Source: Propionibacteriaceae bacterium (GTDB lineage Bacteria; Actinomycetota; Actinomycetes; Propionibacteriales; Propionibacteriaceae). Taken from it: 63,364 nucleotides of DNA. Location: positions 1 through 63,364 of the forward strand of contig JAOPXN010000117.1 of the NCBI GenBank assembly GCA_025965155.1, given 5' to 3'. The notes beneath the pieces are model-generated. The model had not been told where the DNA came from and did not search any database. It was given only the letters and a program-made list of their open reading frames with translations. The position numbers and the translations under genes are program-made. Of this stretch, positions 25,625 to 34,568 are shown in pieces; the stretch's first letter is position 1; each line of letters begins with the position of its first letter.

Positions 25625-25957
25625 ATGCAGAAACTGTCATTGATCGCACTCGCGCGTGAGCAGCTGCAGCTCGCTCGGGCCGCGTCGAGCGGACGCAGCG
25701 CGACAACGGTGTACGGCGGACATGAGCACGTCCTCCGTCAAACCGTGATAGCCATCGTTGGTGGCCGTGCGCTTGACGAGCATGTGAATCCCGGGGAAGC
25801 AACCGTCCATGTTCTCCGAGGCCAGGTGACTCTGAGTGCTTCTGGCAACTCGTGGAGCGGGGCGCCCGGGGACCTGCTTATCATTCCGGACTCTGTGCAC
25901 AGCCTCGAGGCGCTGGAAGACTCTGTTGTTTTGCTAACCGTCGCTAAGACGCCCTGA
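25625..25957 (+). CDS. Small single-cupin protein
   Basis: 110 aa with one cupin barrel: RALDEHVNPGEATVHVLRGQ and APGDLLIIPDSVHSLEAL. The cupin motifs have His/Glu at the first site (EHVNPGEAT) and His at the second (VHSLEA). A GGGAGAGG box precedes the ATG. Small cupins of this type often bind metals or sense phenolics; no role is implied by the neighbours. Confidence 0.7.
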   Translation: MQKLSLIALAREQLQLARAASSGRSATTVYGGHEHVLRQTVIAIVGGRALDEHVNPGEATVHVLRGQVTLSASGNSWSGAPGDLLIIPDSVHSLEALEDSVVLLTVAKTP

Positions 25958-26077
25958 CGCCCCCACCCTGTGGAGTTGGTATGCCGCGACGCCATGAGAT
26001 CCCACGCCGCGGCATATCAACTCAGTTCAGCTGTGAAGCGTCCTTCCTGCGCGCTGTGACGCGATCACTCCGGGTGC

Positions 26078-26327
26078 TTACAAGTCGGAGTAGGCAATCC
26101 ACTTGTACCCCGTGTTGGTCTCGTGGCACAGCAGGTCGTCCTTGCCGTCACCGTTGAAGTCCCCGATATGCAGCTGCGCCCCGTCGTGGCAGCACCACCC
26201 CATGTTACGTTCCCAGTCAGTCGAACCATTACTCAATGTCGCAGCCGCGGGGTTCGTAATGAACATGGCCCCGCTGACGACAAGCAAGCAAGCAAGCTTG
26301 CTCGCCGCTGCCGATTAGTCCTGCAAA
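26078..26327 (-). pseudogene. Small secreted FG-GAP-like protein, frameshifted in the signal peptide
   Basis: Downstream, the frame reads LSNGSTDWERN, then HIGDFNGDGKDDLLCHET, with a calcium-binding-like DxNxDGxxD loop as in FG-GAP/VCBS repeats, and ends at 26078. Upstream, an ATG at 26327 with a GAGGGAA box opens a signal-peptide-like frame (MICRTNRQRRASLLACL) in a different phase. The two join at a CTTG-CTTG-CTTG tract (26282-26293). One extra CTTG unit would restore a continuous signal peptide (ASLLACLLVVSGAMFITNPA). As sequenced it is out of frame: a pseudogene, an assembly slip, or a slippage switch. Confidence 0.5.
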
Positions 26328-26990
26328 TCATTTCTTCCCTCGTTTCGTTGGTCTCGTAGACCATTGCGCGTTGACGTTGCAGCGCGCATAACCCGCCATC
26401 CGATTCTTGCCAGTAACAGCGAAACGGGCCCATTACAGGCGCCTACCATCTGCTACTACAGCGAAGTGCGAAGGCGCGAACAAAACTGCCGACGCATCCT
26501 CGGCGCTGGAAAGAAAGTACGCTCTAAACCCTCAATAGGCGCGAGCTCACCTACGTCCATGGTTCCATCATGCCCCATCGAGCAGGCCATCCCATGTATC
26601 ACATGGGTTCACGCTGGCCGAATTCGAACTTAGCAGGGAGCATGTTGCACGACAATATGTTTAAATACCTAGTGGGGCTATAAAGCGAGTCTTAATCCTC
26701 ACGTTCGGTAGGCATCATCGACTCGACTGCAGATGACAAGGCACGGACCGAGTCGCCTCCCTGCCATCAGAAGGACGGGGCCACTCCGACCCAGCCCGAC
26801 CAGTGTCACTGGAAAACTGCGTCCGGAACTGGACATGTCCAGCCGAAGGCAGTGCATAGCGATGCGCCGAATCGAAGACGAGTACCTCTGTTTGGCCGAC
26901 TGCTCCGCGGGTACGCCGCTGATGAACACCGGATGTCGGAGAAATGAGTAAGCCCGCAGCTGTCGGCAACCTCACGTCACCGGCCCAACC
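26328..26990. other. Intergenic, less GC-rich, no gene seen
   Basis: About 660 bp of visibly less GC-rich sequence with a poorly protein-like set of short frames. The AT-rich stretch around 26650-26700 may hold a promoter for the glycosyltransferase at 26991. No repeat or RNA was recognised. Confidence 0.35.
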
Positions 26991-28004
26991 ATGTCAACGA
27001 ATGGAGTAACAAATGCACTGCGCGCGCAAGCCGCAGGACCGTTAGGCCCTGCCGTGCATCAAAAACATCCCTCTAGCACCGCACCCATGGCTCACCGGCA
27101 TGAGCGGCGCGTCACGGTGGTTCTGCTTACCTACAACTGCGCTGACCGCATCCACCGAGTTCTCGAGCAACTGCTTGCTCTCGCGGTCCCGATCGTGGCG
27201 GTGGACAATGCATCCACCGACTGCACGGTCGATATCCTGCGCCAATCCGGCGTAGAAATCGTCCGCCTCCCAGCCAACGTCGGAGCGGCCGCACGGAATG
27301 TCGGTGCCGCCCGAGCGACGACCCCCTACGTCGCCTTCTGTGACGACGATGGTTGGTATGAGGGGGATGGGCTCGAGATCGCCTGCGACCTAATGGACGC
27401 CCATCCTCGGCTAGCGCTGGTCAATGCCCGCATCCTGGTCCGGGACGAGTGCCGGCTCGATCCCATCTCGGCAGAGATGAGCCAAAGCCCAGTACCCGAC
27501 CGCGCAGGCATCCCGGGCGCGGTTCTGTTGAGTTTCATGGCCGGTGCGGTTGTCGTACGGAAGAGCGCCTACGAGGAGGTGGGCGGCTACGACGAGCGCT
27601 TCTTCATCGGCGGCGAGGAAGAAACCTTGGGATTCCCGTTGGCGAAGGCCGGCTGGGAGATGCGCTACGTAGAAGATGTCGTCGTGCACCACCACCCGAG
27701 CTTGGCCAATGCCGGCAATCTGCGCGCGTACGGACTGCGCAACACGCTGTGGACGGCCTGGCTACACCGGCGGTGGCTGAGCGCTCTGCGCTACACGGCG
27801 TTCACGCTCGCAGACACACCCAAGAACAAGGACTATCTGTCCGGCATCCGCATGGCCCTCACCGGGCTCCCCTGGGTGCTTGCGGAGCGCAAACCGATGT
27901 CAGCCCAACTTGACGCTGACCTGATGCAACTTGACCGCCGACGCTTCGCCGACCGTCGACCACTGCTGGCGACGGCACACCCCTCCCCCAGCCGTAGACG
28001 TTGA
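26991..28004 (+). CDS. Family 2 glycosyltransferase
   Basis: 337 aa GT-A-fold glycosyltransferase. The nucleotide-sugar-binding start (RVTVVLLTYNCADRI) and VDNASTDCT are followed by the DXD-like CDDDGWYEGD and the acceptor-side ED segment GYDERFFIGGEEETLGFPLA. The C-terminal part is Arg/His-rich and may be membrane-associated. The ATG at 26991 has no clear ribosome binding site; a later ATG at 27087 would begin just before the domain. It is not in an obvious polysaccharide cluster, so the product glycan is unknown. Confidence 0.85.
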   Translation: MSTNGVTNALRAQAAGPLGPAVHQKHPSSTAPMAHRHERRVTVVLLTYNCADRIHRVLEQLLALAVPIVAVDNASTDCTVDILRQSGVEIVRLPANVGAAARNVGAARATTPYVAFCDDDGWYEGDGLEIACDLMDAHPRLALVNARILVRDECRLDPISAEMSQSPVPDRAGIPGAVLLSFMAGAVVVRKSAYEEVGGYDERFFIGGEEETLGFPLAKAGWEMRYVEDVVVHHHPSLANAGNLRAYGLRNTLWTAWLHRRWLSALRYTAFTLADTPKNKDYLSGIRMALTGLPWVLAERKPMSAQLDADLMQLDRRRFADRRPLLATAHPSPSRRR

Positions 28005-28043
28005 CTCCACGGTCGTTGCCAGGGCGACGCCGCCCGGATGCGG

Positions 28044-28394
28044 TCAGGTGACCTTGAAACCGCCCTTCATGCTGGGGTGGACGTCACAGCGGAAGTTGTA
28101 CTTGCCCTTGTTGAGGGTCACCTTCCAGGTGACTGTTCCGGTCCCGGGCACTGAGGTGGCCTTGCTGAGGCCTTTGCCCGTCAGGTGAAAATTGTGCATG
28201 CGGGTACTGTCGGTCACCTTGATGACGTACCTGCCATGCTTCAGTGTAGTGACTTTCTTCCCACCCTTGGTGAGGGTGATCTTGAAATTGTCGTCCACGG
28301 TGCCTTTGAGGGTGGGCGGCGCGGCTTCGGCCGGGACAGCGCCCAGCAGGAGCAGCGGCACAAGAGTGGCCGAGGCCAAGAGCCTTCTATTCAT
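28044..28394 (-). CDS. Plastocyanin-like (cupredoxin) secreted protein
   Basis: 116 aa with signal peptide (LASATLVPLLLLGAVPAEA). The mature domain shows type 1 copper ligands: His in MHNFHL and the Cys-His-Met set in CDVHPSMKGGF. It is small for the family but complete. An electron-transfer or copper-binding role outside the cytoplasm is family inference. It sits next to the LamG protein on the same strand. Confidence 0.8.
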   Translation of the reverse strand: MNRRLLASATLVPLLLLGAVPAEAAPPTLKGTVDDNFKITLTKGGKKVTTLKHGRYVIKVTDSTRMHNFHLTGKGLSKATSVPGTGTVTWKVTLNKGKYNFRCDVHPSMKGGFKVT

Positions 28395-28422
28395 CGGTTC
28401 TCCTTAGATTGCGACCGTTCCG

Positions 28423-29262
28423 TCATCTGATTGTGGGTCTTGCCATGGTCTGGTAGTGACGCCTTAGCCTTTCGGCGCTCAGCTCTTTCCCATAGATGGC
28501 GACTTTGCCGATAGCGCCCTGAAAAAAGGAGCCGAGATCACGGGTGGCGACTCGGAACGGCGCGTCGCCGTTCCCGGGCGTGACGTTGAAGCCAACAAGG
28601 GCGTCCTGATCCCGGAGCTCACCGTTCTTGTAGACCTTCACGTACCCGGTGGGGTATGTCTCGTTGCGCCGGTTGGTGTTGATCACCAGGACGTAATGGA
28701 TCCACTCCCCGACGACAACGACGTCTTGGAAGTACGAGCCAGCACCTTCGCTTCCGCTGAGGTTGAACGCGTACCCGGAGATTCGGTTGGGGCGATGTGC
28801 GTGGTTGTGCAGTGAGTACATTCGTGCCACGTATTCCTGGTGTCCTGGTGTGCCCTTCCCGAGCCAATGCACGTACTCTCGCCTGGGTCCTTCGTCGTCG
28901 CGGAACTGCAGGACGTCTGGTCGGAGCCATGCCTCCACGGTGAGCGCGCCGGTGCGCGAGACACTCCAGTCATTTCCGTCCGGAATGGTCAGGTACTGCC
29001 CCACGCCGTTGTATCGAGGAGCTCGATCACCATTGGGCATGACGGTTGCGGTGGGTCGCGCCGTGAACCTCCCGTTGCGTCCATGCCCGCTGAGATCGAC
29101 GTTGCTGGTCCAAAACCCCACAGGTTCGTCGAACAGCACCTCTTGGTTGTACGTCCGCGCCATCGGACCAGGCTTACGGGTGTTCTCAGCATTAGCCGGT
29201 GTGGCCGCGAGCGCGGCCGCCGCTACAACGATTCCTATCAAAGCTTTTCGCGTCTTGTTCAT
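28423..29262 (-). CDS. Secreted LamG-domain protein
   Basis: 279 aa with an N-terminal signal peptide (LIGIVVAAAALAATPANA). A single concanavalin-like LamG domain spans about residues 45-270: PVGFWTSNVDLSGHGRNG, ALTVEAWLRPD, GEWIHYVLVIN, VKVYKNGELRD, IGKVAIYGKELSAERLRRHY. It is a stand-alone carbohydrate- or protein-binding module without a catalytic domain. It shares the fold, but little sequence, with the LamG part of the signal peptidase fusion at 21093. Confidence 0.8.
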   Translation of the reverse strand: MNKTRKALIGIVVAAAALAATPANAENTRKPGPMARTYNQEVLFDEPVGFWTSNVDLSGHGRNGRFTARPTATVMPNGDRAPRYNGVGQYLTIPDGNDWSVSRTGALTVEAWLRPDVLQFRDDEGPRREYVHWLGKGTPGHQEYVARMYSLHNHAHRPNRISGYAFNLSGSEGAGSYFQDVVVVGEWIHYVLVINTNRRNETYPTGYVKVYKNGELRDQDALVGFNVTPGNGDAPFRVATRDLGSFFQGAIGKVAIYGKELSAERLRRHYQTMARPTIR

Positions 29263-29558
29263 CTCACATTCCAGATTGAGGTAGGACTTAAACCGGCTAG
29301 CGGCGTCTTGCCAACTCCAGAATGGCGAAGCTGCTTAACCGTTGTACGACTGCGCCTGTGCGAGCCGGGCGCTAGCGCCTTCAGCAAAATGCCCGGCCAC
29401 CGCAACCGGATCAAGCCCCTAACCGCTACTGAGAATCCTCCGACTACGCCCGACTGTCCAGACCTTTAACTGGGAACTTTTATGTGCATATTTGTCACAT
29501 CGTGTGGCCGGCATCTCACCATCGGCTGCGTCCTCATACTCGTGATCTTGGCGGGCGG

Positions 29559-30074
29559 CTATCGGCGGACGACCAGCGCCGCCGCGTCGCAGCTGATGAC
29601 CTGCATATCCATCGTCGCCGACCCTTCCGGATCCAGGTCGATGCGGATGCGATCCCCGTCCAAGGTCCAACGACCCGGAGTCTTCTCCACACCGTCGGCG
29701 GGGGCGATGTTCTCGTACGTGAGCCGGCCGGACGCCCGGAACTCGACACCGTCGCGGCCGCGCGCCGGCGGAAACTGGCTTGTGGCGGGCCAGTACACCG
29801 TCAGGTCGTCATGATCTTCCTCGAACGCGTGAGTCCAGTGTCCGACGATGCATCCCTTAAGGGCGCCAGCAAAGCTTTCGGCCGGAGCAGCGGTGGTCGA
29901 GGCGACGGTGGCCGCTCCGGACCGGGCCGGCGGGGTGGGATCCGTACAGCCGGCAAGCAACACAGCGCAGGTGAGCGCTGCCGCCCAGGGTGGGACCCGA
30001 ACGCCCTCGCGTCTGCCGGCTGGGGGTGGAGCCAGCCCTTCGGTCGGGTCGAGCCGTCGCTTCCCTGTCATCAT
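29559..30074 (-). CDS. Putative lipoprotein
   Basis: About 171 aa. The start at 30074 (ATGATG) has an AAGGGG box. A cytoplasmic polar region of about 28 residues precedes the hydrophobic core and lipobox (CAVLLAGC). The mature part is small and beta-rich (GRLTYENIAPADG, GRWTLDGDRIRIDLD), like lipocalin-sized secreted proteins. No family was recognised. Confidence 0.6.
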   Translation of the reverse strand: MMTGKRRLDPTEGLAPPPAGRREGVRVPPWAAALTCAVLLAGCTDPTPPARSGAATVASTTAAPAESFAGALKGCIVGHWTHAFEEDHDDLTVYWPATSQFPPARGRDGVEFRASGRLTYENIAPADGVEKTPGRWTLDGDRIRIDLDPEGSATMDMQVISCDAAALVVRR

Positions 30075-30287
30075 TGCCCCTTGGCTAGATCCGCCGACCG
30101 CCCGACAAAGGCAGGCGTGCGCTGATCGGGTCGAGATCGGCCCGTACGGCAAGCGTAGGCATGCCGAGGCCTTATTTCATCCCTAATACGCGAGGTCCTG
30201 CCTCTGACAAGCGCTGTGAAGCGCGAGGGACTGTCTACCCGGTGCCGTATGCCGCCGGCCTCTCTGTCGACGGTGACTCCTCATCCG

Positions 30288-30758
30288 CTAGCGGATAGCG
30301 GGCTCAAGGCTTGATAGGTAGTCGGAAATTCTTAGCCGAATCGCATCTTCCATGGGAAGTGTCGCTATCTCGCTTGGTGGGTAGAAGCCAACGTCGTGGG
30401 ACTCGTCGCTGACGGCTACCTGGCCGCCGAGAATCCGTGCCTTGAAGCAGACGGCGAACTCCTGCCGAGCCTCCCCGTCTTCGTAGGCAAGGATGTGTCC
30501 CGGATCGCTATACACACCGACGATGGAGACCACCTCCACGTCAAGGCCGGTCTCTTCATTGACCTCCCGAATTGCACACTCGGCCAACGACTCGCCCAGT
30601 TCCATCACCCCGCCTGGGAGGTCCCACTTGCCGTTATCGCGTCGACGCTGCAGGACGATTCGGTCCTGGTTGTCAACCACAACCACTGACGTGGCCGGCA
30701 CCAGCGAGTTCGCCGCCGGTGCATGCGGGTCGTCGTAGTAGTCCTTTCGTCGACTCAT
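30288..30758 (-). CDS. Nudix hydrolase
   Basis: 156 aa. The Nudix box GX5EX7REUXEEXGU is intact (GGVMELGESLAEC followed by AIREVNEETGLDVEV). It hydrolyses a nucleoside diphosphate linked to another group. The N-terminal SVVVVDNQDRIVLQRR strand fits the ADP-ribose/MutT-like branches, but the substrate is not predictable. It is monocistronic, and its start is followed upstream by a non-coding region of about 350 bp. Confidence 0.88.
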   Translation of the reverse strand: MSRRKDYYDDPHAPAANSLVPATSVVVVDNQDRIVLQRRRDNGKWDLPGGVMELGESLAECAIREVNEETGLDVEVVSIVGVYSDPGHILAYEDGEARQEFAVCFKARILGGQVAVSDESHDVGFYPPSEIATLPMEDAIRLRISDYLSSLEPAIR

Positions 30759-31112
30759 TTCAAGTAGTCCCCCGGTATCTGACCAGTGGTCGAAGCTACG
30801 CTGCGATCCTCAACGGTTTGGGTTCATGTGGGCCGATACCCGCAATGCTGCGTGCAGCAACAGAAATCCCCCGGCGTCCTTGCGGGAACTGCTTGGCCCC
30901 AGTGTGGAGGACCGTTCATGAAGGGCTGATGAAGCGAAGGGGTCTCATAAACGTGCCGGGATCTACGCAGGCAACGGGAAGTGGCTCGTTGCGCTCACTC
31001 AAACGAAAAATGCTCCAACGACAACTTTCCAGTAAACAAGCATATCTCGCCCCGACGACCGACCCCGTGCGGCGCCGGCAAAATTATCAGGCGCGGAGCG
31101 GTGCGTGGTGCC
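30759..31112. other. Intergenic, no gene seen
   Basis: About 350 bp between the Nudix gene and the 3' end of the broken amidohydrolase. No convincing frame, repeat or RNA was seen. Confidence 0.35.
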
Positions 31113-32315
31113 TCAACTGCTGGGCGTGATGAGGTTGCCGGTGCGGTAGACCGCGCGGATGCGGTGGATGGCACCGGGATCGCGGGCTGGGTCTCCCTCA
31201 ATTGCCAAGATGTCGGCGTCGTACCCGACGGCGATCCGTCCCTTGCGGTGTGCCAGACCGCAAATCTTGGCGGCAACGGAGGTGATCGTCATCAACACGT
31301 CGGCAGCAGTCATTCCGAGGTTCACTAGCCGTGGCACGGCATATCGGAGGGCGTCGTGTGGCTTGAGTGGGGAGATTCCCGCATCGGTACCCGCGACCAC
31401 CCGCACGCCGGCCTGCTGCATACGACGGGTGTTGGCGATCACGAAAGGCATCCGCTTCAAGACGGCTGCCGGCGGTGTCACCCCGGCAATGGGTACGAGC
31501 CCCACGGTCGCGCCGACGACAATACCCTTCCGAGCGATTGCCTCGATCATGTCCCCTGGCTCATCGATTCCGTCCTCTGACCAGAAGGTGGCGTGTTCCA
31601 GACCGTCAACGCCAGCCTCGACCGCGTTACGGATGCCCTGAGCGGCATGGGCGTGCGCTGTGACCGGGAGCCCGACCCGATGCGCTTCGTCAACTGCTGC
31701 TCGTAGCTCCTCAACTGTGAACTGCGGCAGCTCCTGCCGGGTCCCGGGCGTCAGCTGTCCACCGCTGGCCATGATCTTGATGATGTCCACACCGCGCTCG
31801 GCGTGCTGTCGGACTGCAGCCTGAATCCCGTCAGCGCCTGGTTCAGCCACACCACCTCAGAAGTGACAGTGTCCGCCGGGGGTGGTGATCGGTGGCCCGG
31901 CAGCGACCACGGTCGGCATCGCCGCCGTGTCGCGCAGGTCCAGGGAGAGGTAGCCACGGTCACCCAGGTCACGAACTGTCGTGACCCCACCCAGGAGCGC
32001 CGTTCGCCCAGCCCGACGCATCGCCTCCAGCGCAGCCTGATCATTTCGCCGGGCCAAAGCTCCGACCGGGTCCGTACTCGCATCGAAGGCGAGATGCACG
32101 TGCGTGTCAATCAGGCCCGGCATTAGTGTTGTGCCGCCCAGATCCACCACGTGGGCATCGTCGGGAGCGGCGACGCCAAGGCCGACTGACATGATGGTCG
32201 AACCTTCGATCACGACAACGGGGTCAGGCCGCAGGGTGGCTTGCGTGCCGTCGAACAGCCATGCCGCACAGAGCGCAGTCGGACGGGCCCGCTCAGTCAC
32301 CGATATCGACGCCAC
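31113..32315 (-). pseudogene. Amidohydrolase with an in-frame UGA
   Basis: A metal-dependent amidohydrolase of the imidazolonepropionase-like group, otherwise complete. The N-terminal part has the HxH metal motif (LIDTHVHLAFD). The C-terminal part has the carboxy-Lys region (VDIIKIMASGG), the His pair (TAHAHAAQG) and the metal Asp (VAGTDAGISP). The two halves are in the same frame, separated only by a TGA at 31857-31859 directly after TPGGHCHF. A TGG-to-TGA change could explain it. A new GTG start at 31848-31850 could express the distal half. It is probably inactive unless read through. GTG start at 32315. Confidence 0.7.
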
Positions 32316-32730
32316 CGATCGCCACGCTCCTTCGTTCCGCCCAGGGCTCTGGAGCTGGTCGAGGGGAGCCGCGTTCGGGCTTCCCGGTCTGGATCCGGGT
32401 CATTAAACCGCCACGTGAGCCACTCTAGGGTGCTTGGAGCCGGTACGTACCAGATCCTGCGGTTCCAACGCCAACGGAACTTCGCGTTCATCCGCCATCC
32501 GCAGGTGGGACCAGGTGCCGCCTCGCAAGGGAAATCCGTGCGTCGTCTCTGGTGCGATCTGGGTACATATTCATCAGACGACCCCATCGAGTGGTCGTCG
32601 CCGCCCCCTGTCACCTCTCCCCCGAGCGCAGAGGGCGGTTCAGGTTTCGGGTGACACCTTGGCCGGCACCATCGCGACGGACAGTGGCGTGGGGCAGCAA
32701 GCGAGTTCAACCAGCCGCAAGCGGAGGAAG

Positions 32731-32774
32731 AAAAAAGGAAGCCCCCGCCCGGAGGTTAAACTCCCGACGAGGGC
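32731..32774 (-). terminator. Intrinsic terminator, minus strand
   Basis: On the minus strand GCCCTCGTCGGGAG pairs with CTCCGGGCGGGGGC (13 pairs including wobbles, one mismatch) around a TTTAAC loop, and is followed by TTCC and six T. It must end a minus-strand transcript from the 32.8-33.5 kb side, where no gene is recognised. Confidence 0.65.
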
Positions 32775-32943
32775 CTCCTCTGCTGCTGACCCAACGTCAG
32801 GTCAAGCAGCTCACGGGGAGATGGGGGGAGATCTCCTCCGTTGTTGTAGTAAGTATGCAATCAATTTTCGATGCTCGAGCGATCGACTCACCCCCAAAGT
32901 AGGGCAGCCTCGCAACAAAGGGGCCACTTGCAGGGGGTGCGAG

Positions 32944-32983
32944 ATGTGGGTGAGGATGCTCGGGGGTTCACCCCCACCCACAT
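32944..32983 (-). repeat. Stem-loop element, copy C (loop AACCCCCGAG)
   Basis: On the minus strand a 9-bp outer stem (ATGTGGGTG with CACCCACAT) continues into a 6-bp inner stem (GGGGTG with CATCCT) and the loop AACCCCCGAG. Loop and inner-stem pattern match copies A and B at 55809-55888. The outer stem is a different sequence that still pairs. The G-U pairs work only on this strand, suggesting an RNA. Confidence 0.55.
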
Positions 32984-33156
32984 GTGACTAACGTAGCGGG
33001 CGCTGGGTGCTTCTGGAAGGTCTACCCGTGTCAGATAGATGACATGTCCGCTTTAGGACAGAACTCTTCCCTCTCCCGACGTCGGCCCCGTAGTCTCGTA
33101 TCTGCCGACGCACTTAAGGGGGCGGAAGGCCGGACGATCGGGGGATCACGGCCTTT

Positions 33157-33585
33157 GTGGAGCAGTGGGGATCTCGGGCGGGGGACGTTCGAGATCTTCC
33201 CACAGCTACCGTCACGCAGACTTCGGCGTCACCAGCACTTAACTTCACCGGGCGCCAGTCCACGCGACACCGGCGGCATCTCCATTCGGGATCACACCAG
33301 GCAGAGGTCCAGATCACTGCTGCCGACGATGCGGTGACGATCACGACTTCTGACCACGGGGGCGAGACGCCGCCCTGGCATCCCGGGGTAAGTCTGTCGT
33401 TGATGCGAGAGCGGTCCGAGCAGGTCGGTGGCACCTTCGCTGCGCTGCCCCAGATGCGGGCGGCCGCTTCCACTCCGGCTGTGGGCCTCTCGACGGGTGG
33501 CGGAGGTGAGCGTAAGCCCTCAGCCGATACCGGCGACAGCGTCCAGGGTGTTGTCAATGTGGTCCAACCGCAATGGCTGACTTAG
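33157..33585 (+). pseudogene. Remnant of a sensor histidine kinase ATPase domain
   Basis: The frame contains AEVQITAADDAVTI and, later, PPWHPGVSLSLMRERSEQVGG, which match the C-terminal HATPase part of NarL-type sensor kinases (G-L-x-x-MRERAEEVGG). The N-box region before it is degenerate (NFTGRQSTRHRRHLHS) and no dimerisation, PAS or membrane part is present upstream. It overlaps the antiparallel phosphotransferase gene at its end. I read it as a decayed fragment. Confidence 0.4.
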
Positions 33586-34473
33586 GAGCATGTTCGCCCG
33601 CTCAATGCTGTGCGCCCGTAGATCCGCGGAGGCGTTCGGACTCAGGTACGCAGCGACGGCTGACTCCCAGAAGTGACCGAACTGGGCAATGACCATGGTG
33701 AAGGCGCCCCGTCCCCGCAGCCGCGCGGGCCCCCCTGAGTCGACGTAGGAACCGAGCAGATCCCGCATCCGTACGACGTCTTCGCCGGCAAAGTCGAACA
33801 ACACCATCGGCAGCTCCTGGGCAGGGTCCTCCAGCCCGCAGTTGTCCCAGTCGATGACGCAGACGCCGCCAGCGGGCATCGGCAAGATGTTGTCCGCCCA
33901 CAGGTCACGATGGCAGTTCTGCAGCCGCTCGGGCGGTTCCATCAGCGCTGCAAGCTTGATCAACGTCGGAATCTCGTCGGCAAGAGCGGCGGCGAACGGC
34001 GCTCCGGCGGCGACAGCATCGCTGTGCAACTGACTCCAGCGTTGAGCATGCACCGGTTCGGTGTACCACGGGTGCAGGGGACGCGCCGGTTCGTGGTTCA
34101 CCCGATGCACGGCGGCCACGGTCGCACCGATCAGCACCGGGTCAGCGGCCTGGTTCATCGGCAGGAGATCAACCCACTCGTAGGCGCGCACCTGGTGTGG
34201 CCCGATCTCGGCGAGCGTCCGGCCGGACAGCGCTCGTAACGGACGCGGAACCGGCACAGTGCCCGCCAGGAACACCGCCTCCTGGAAGTCGGCAGCAGCG
34301 GAGGCATCCGGCTCGTTCTCGCGCCGGAAGGTCTCCTTGATCGCGAACACACCATGAGTGGTCTTCAGCCGCCACACCTGACCCTGCTCACCGGTGCCTG
34401 CCAGCCGGAGATCAACAACCCTCGACCCGAGGCCGAAAGCCCGCAGCACCTGGTCCGTGTGATCCGCTAGCAC
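33520..34473 (-). CDS. Phosphotransferase, APH family
   Basis: 317 aa, aminoglycoside-phosphotransferase-like kinase. The ATP-side Lys is in VFAIKETFRR. The catalytic loop is intact (NCHRDLWADNIL: HRDxxxxN) and is followed by VCVIDWDNCGLEDP, the metal Asp motif. Compared with the APH-fold gene at 1400, this one keeps the canonical residues. The substrate is unknown and resistance is not implied. Most of the neighbouring sequence on both sides is gene remnants. Confidence 0.82.
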   Translation of the reverse strand: MLADHTDQVLRAFGLGSRVVDLRLAGTGEQGQVWRLKTTHGVFAIKETFRRENEPDASAAADFQEAVFLAGTVPVPRPLRALSGRTLAEIGPHQVRAYEWVDLLPMNQAADPVLIGATVAAVHRVNHEPARPLHPWYTEPVHAQRWSQLHSDAVAAGAPFAAALADEIPTLIKLAALMEPPERLQNCHRDLWADNILPMPAGGVCVIDWDNCGLEDPAQELPMVLFDFAGEDVVRMRDLLGSYVDSGGPARLRGRGAFTMVIAQFGHFWESAVAAYLSPNASADLRAHSIERANMLLSQPLRLDHIDNTLDAVAGIG

Positions 34474-34568
34474 GATTGACAGTGTGTCAGGCCTGAGTAC
34501 ACACGGCGTGAAGAGTCAGAAGGGCCCGCAGCGGGGGGTGTGCGGCGGCCCCTTCTTTGCTCAATGGC

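Larger units (their letters stand above)
32316..33156. other. Low-coding region with a terminator and a stem-loop element
   Basis: About 840 bp without a convincing protein gene. It contains an intrinsic terminator facing the minus strand (32731-32774) and a conserved stem-loop element (32944-32983), also on the minus strand. A minus-strand frame of 34 codons (32756-32860, TTG start, no ribosome binding site) ends inside the terminator loop and is only a weak candidate. Confidence 0.4.

Noticed and set aside
26733-26951. 72-aa plus-strand frame before the glycosyltransferase
   Set aside because: No ribosome binding site and no recognisable fold; left as intergenic.
31820-31856. Selenocysteine (SECIS) explanation of the amidohydrolase UGA
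   Set aside because: Only a 5-bp stem with a large loop follows, and no selenocysteine genes are in the window.
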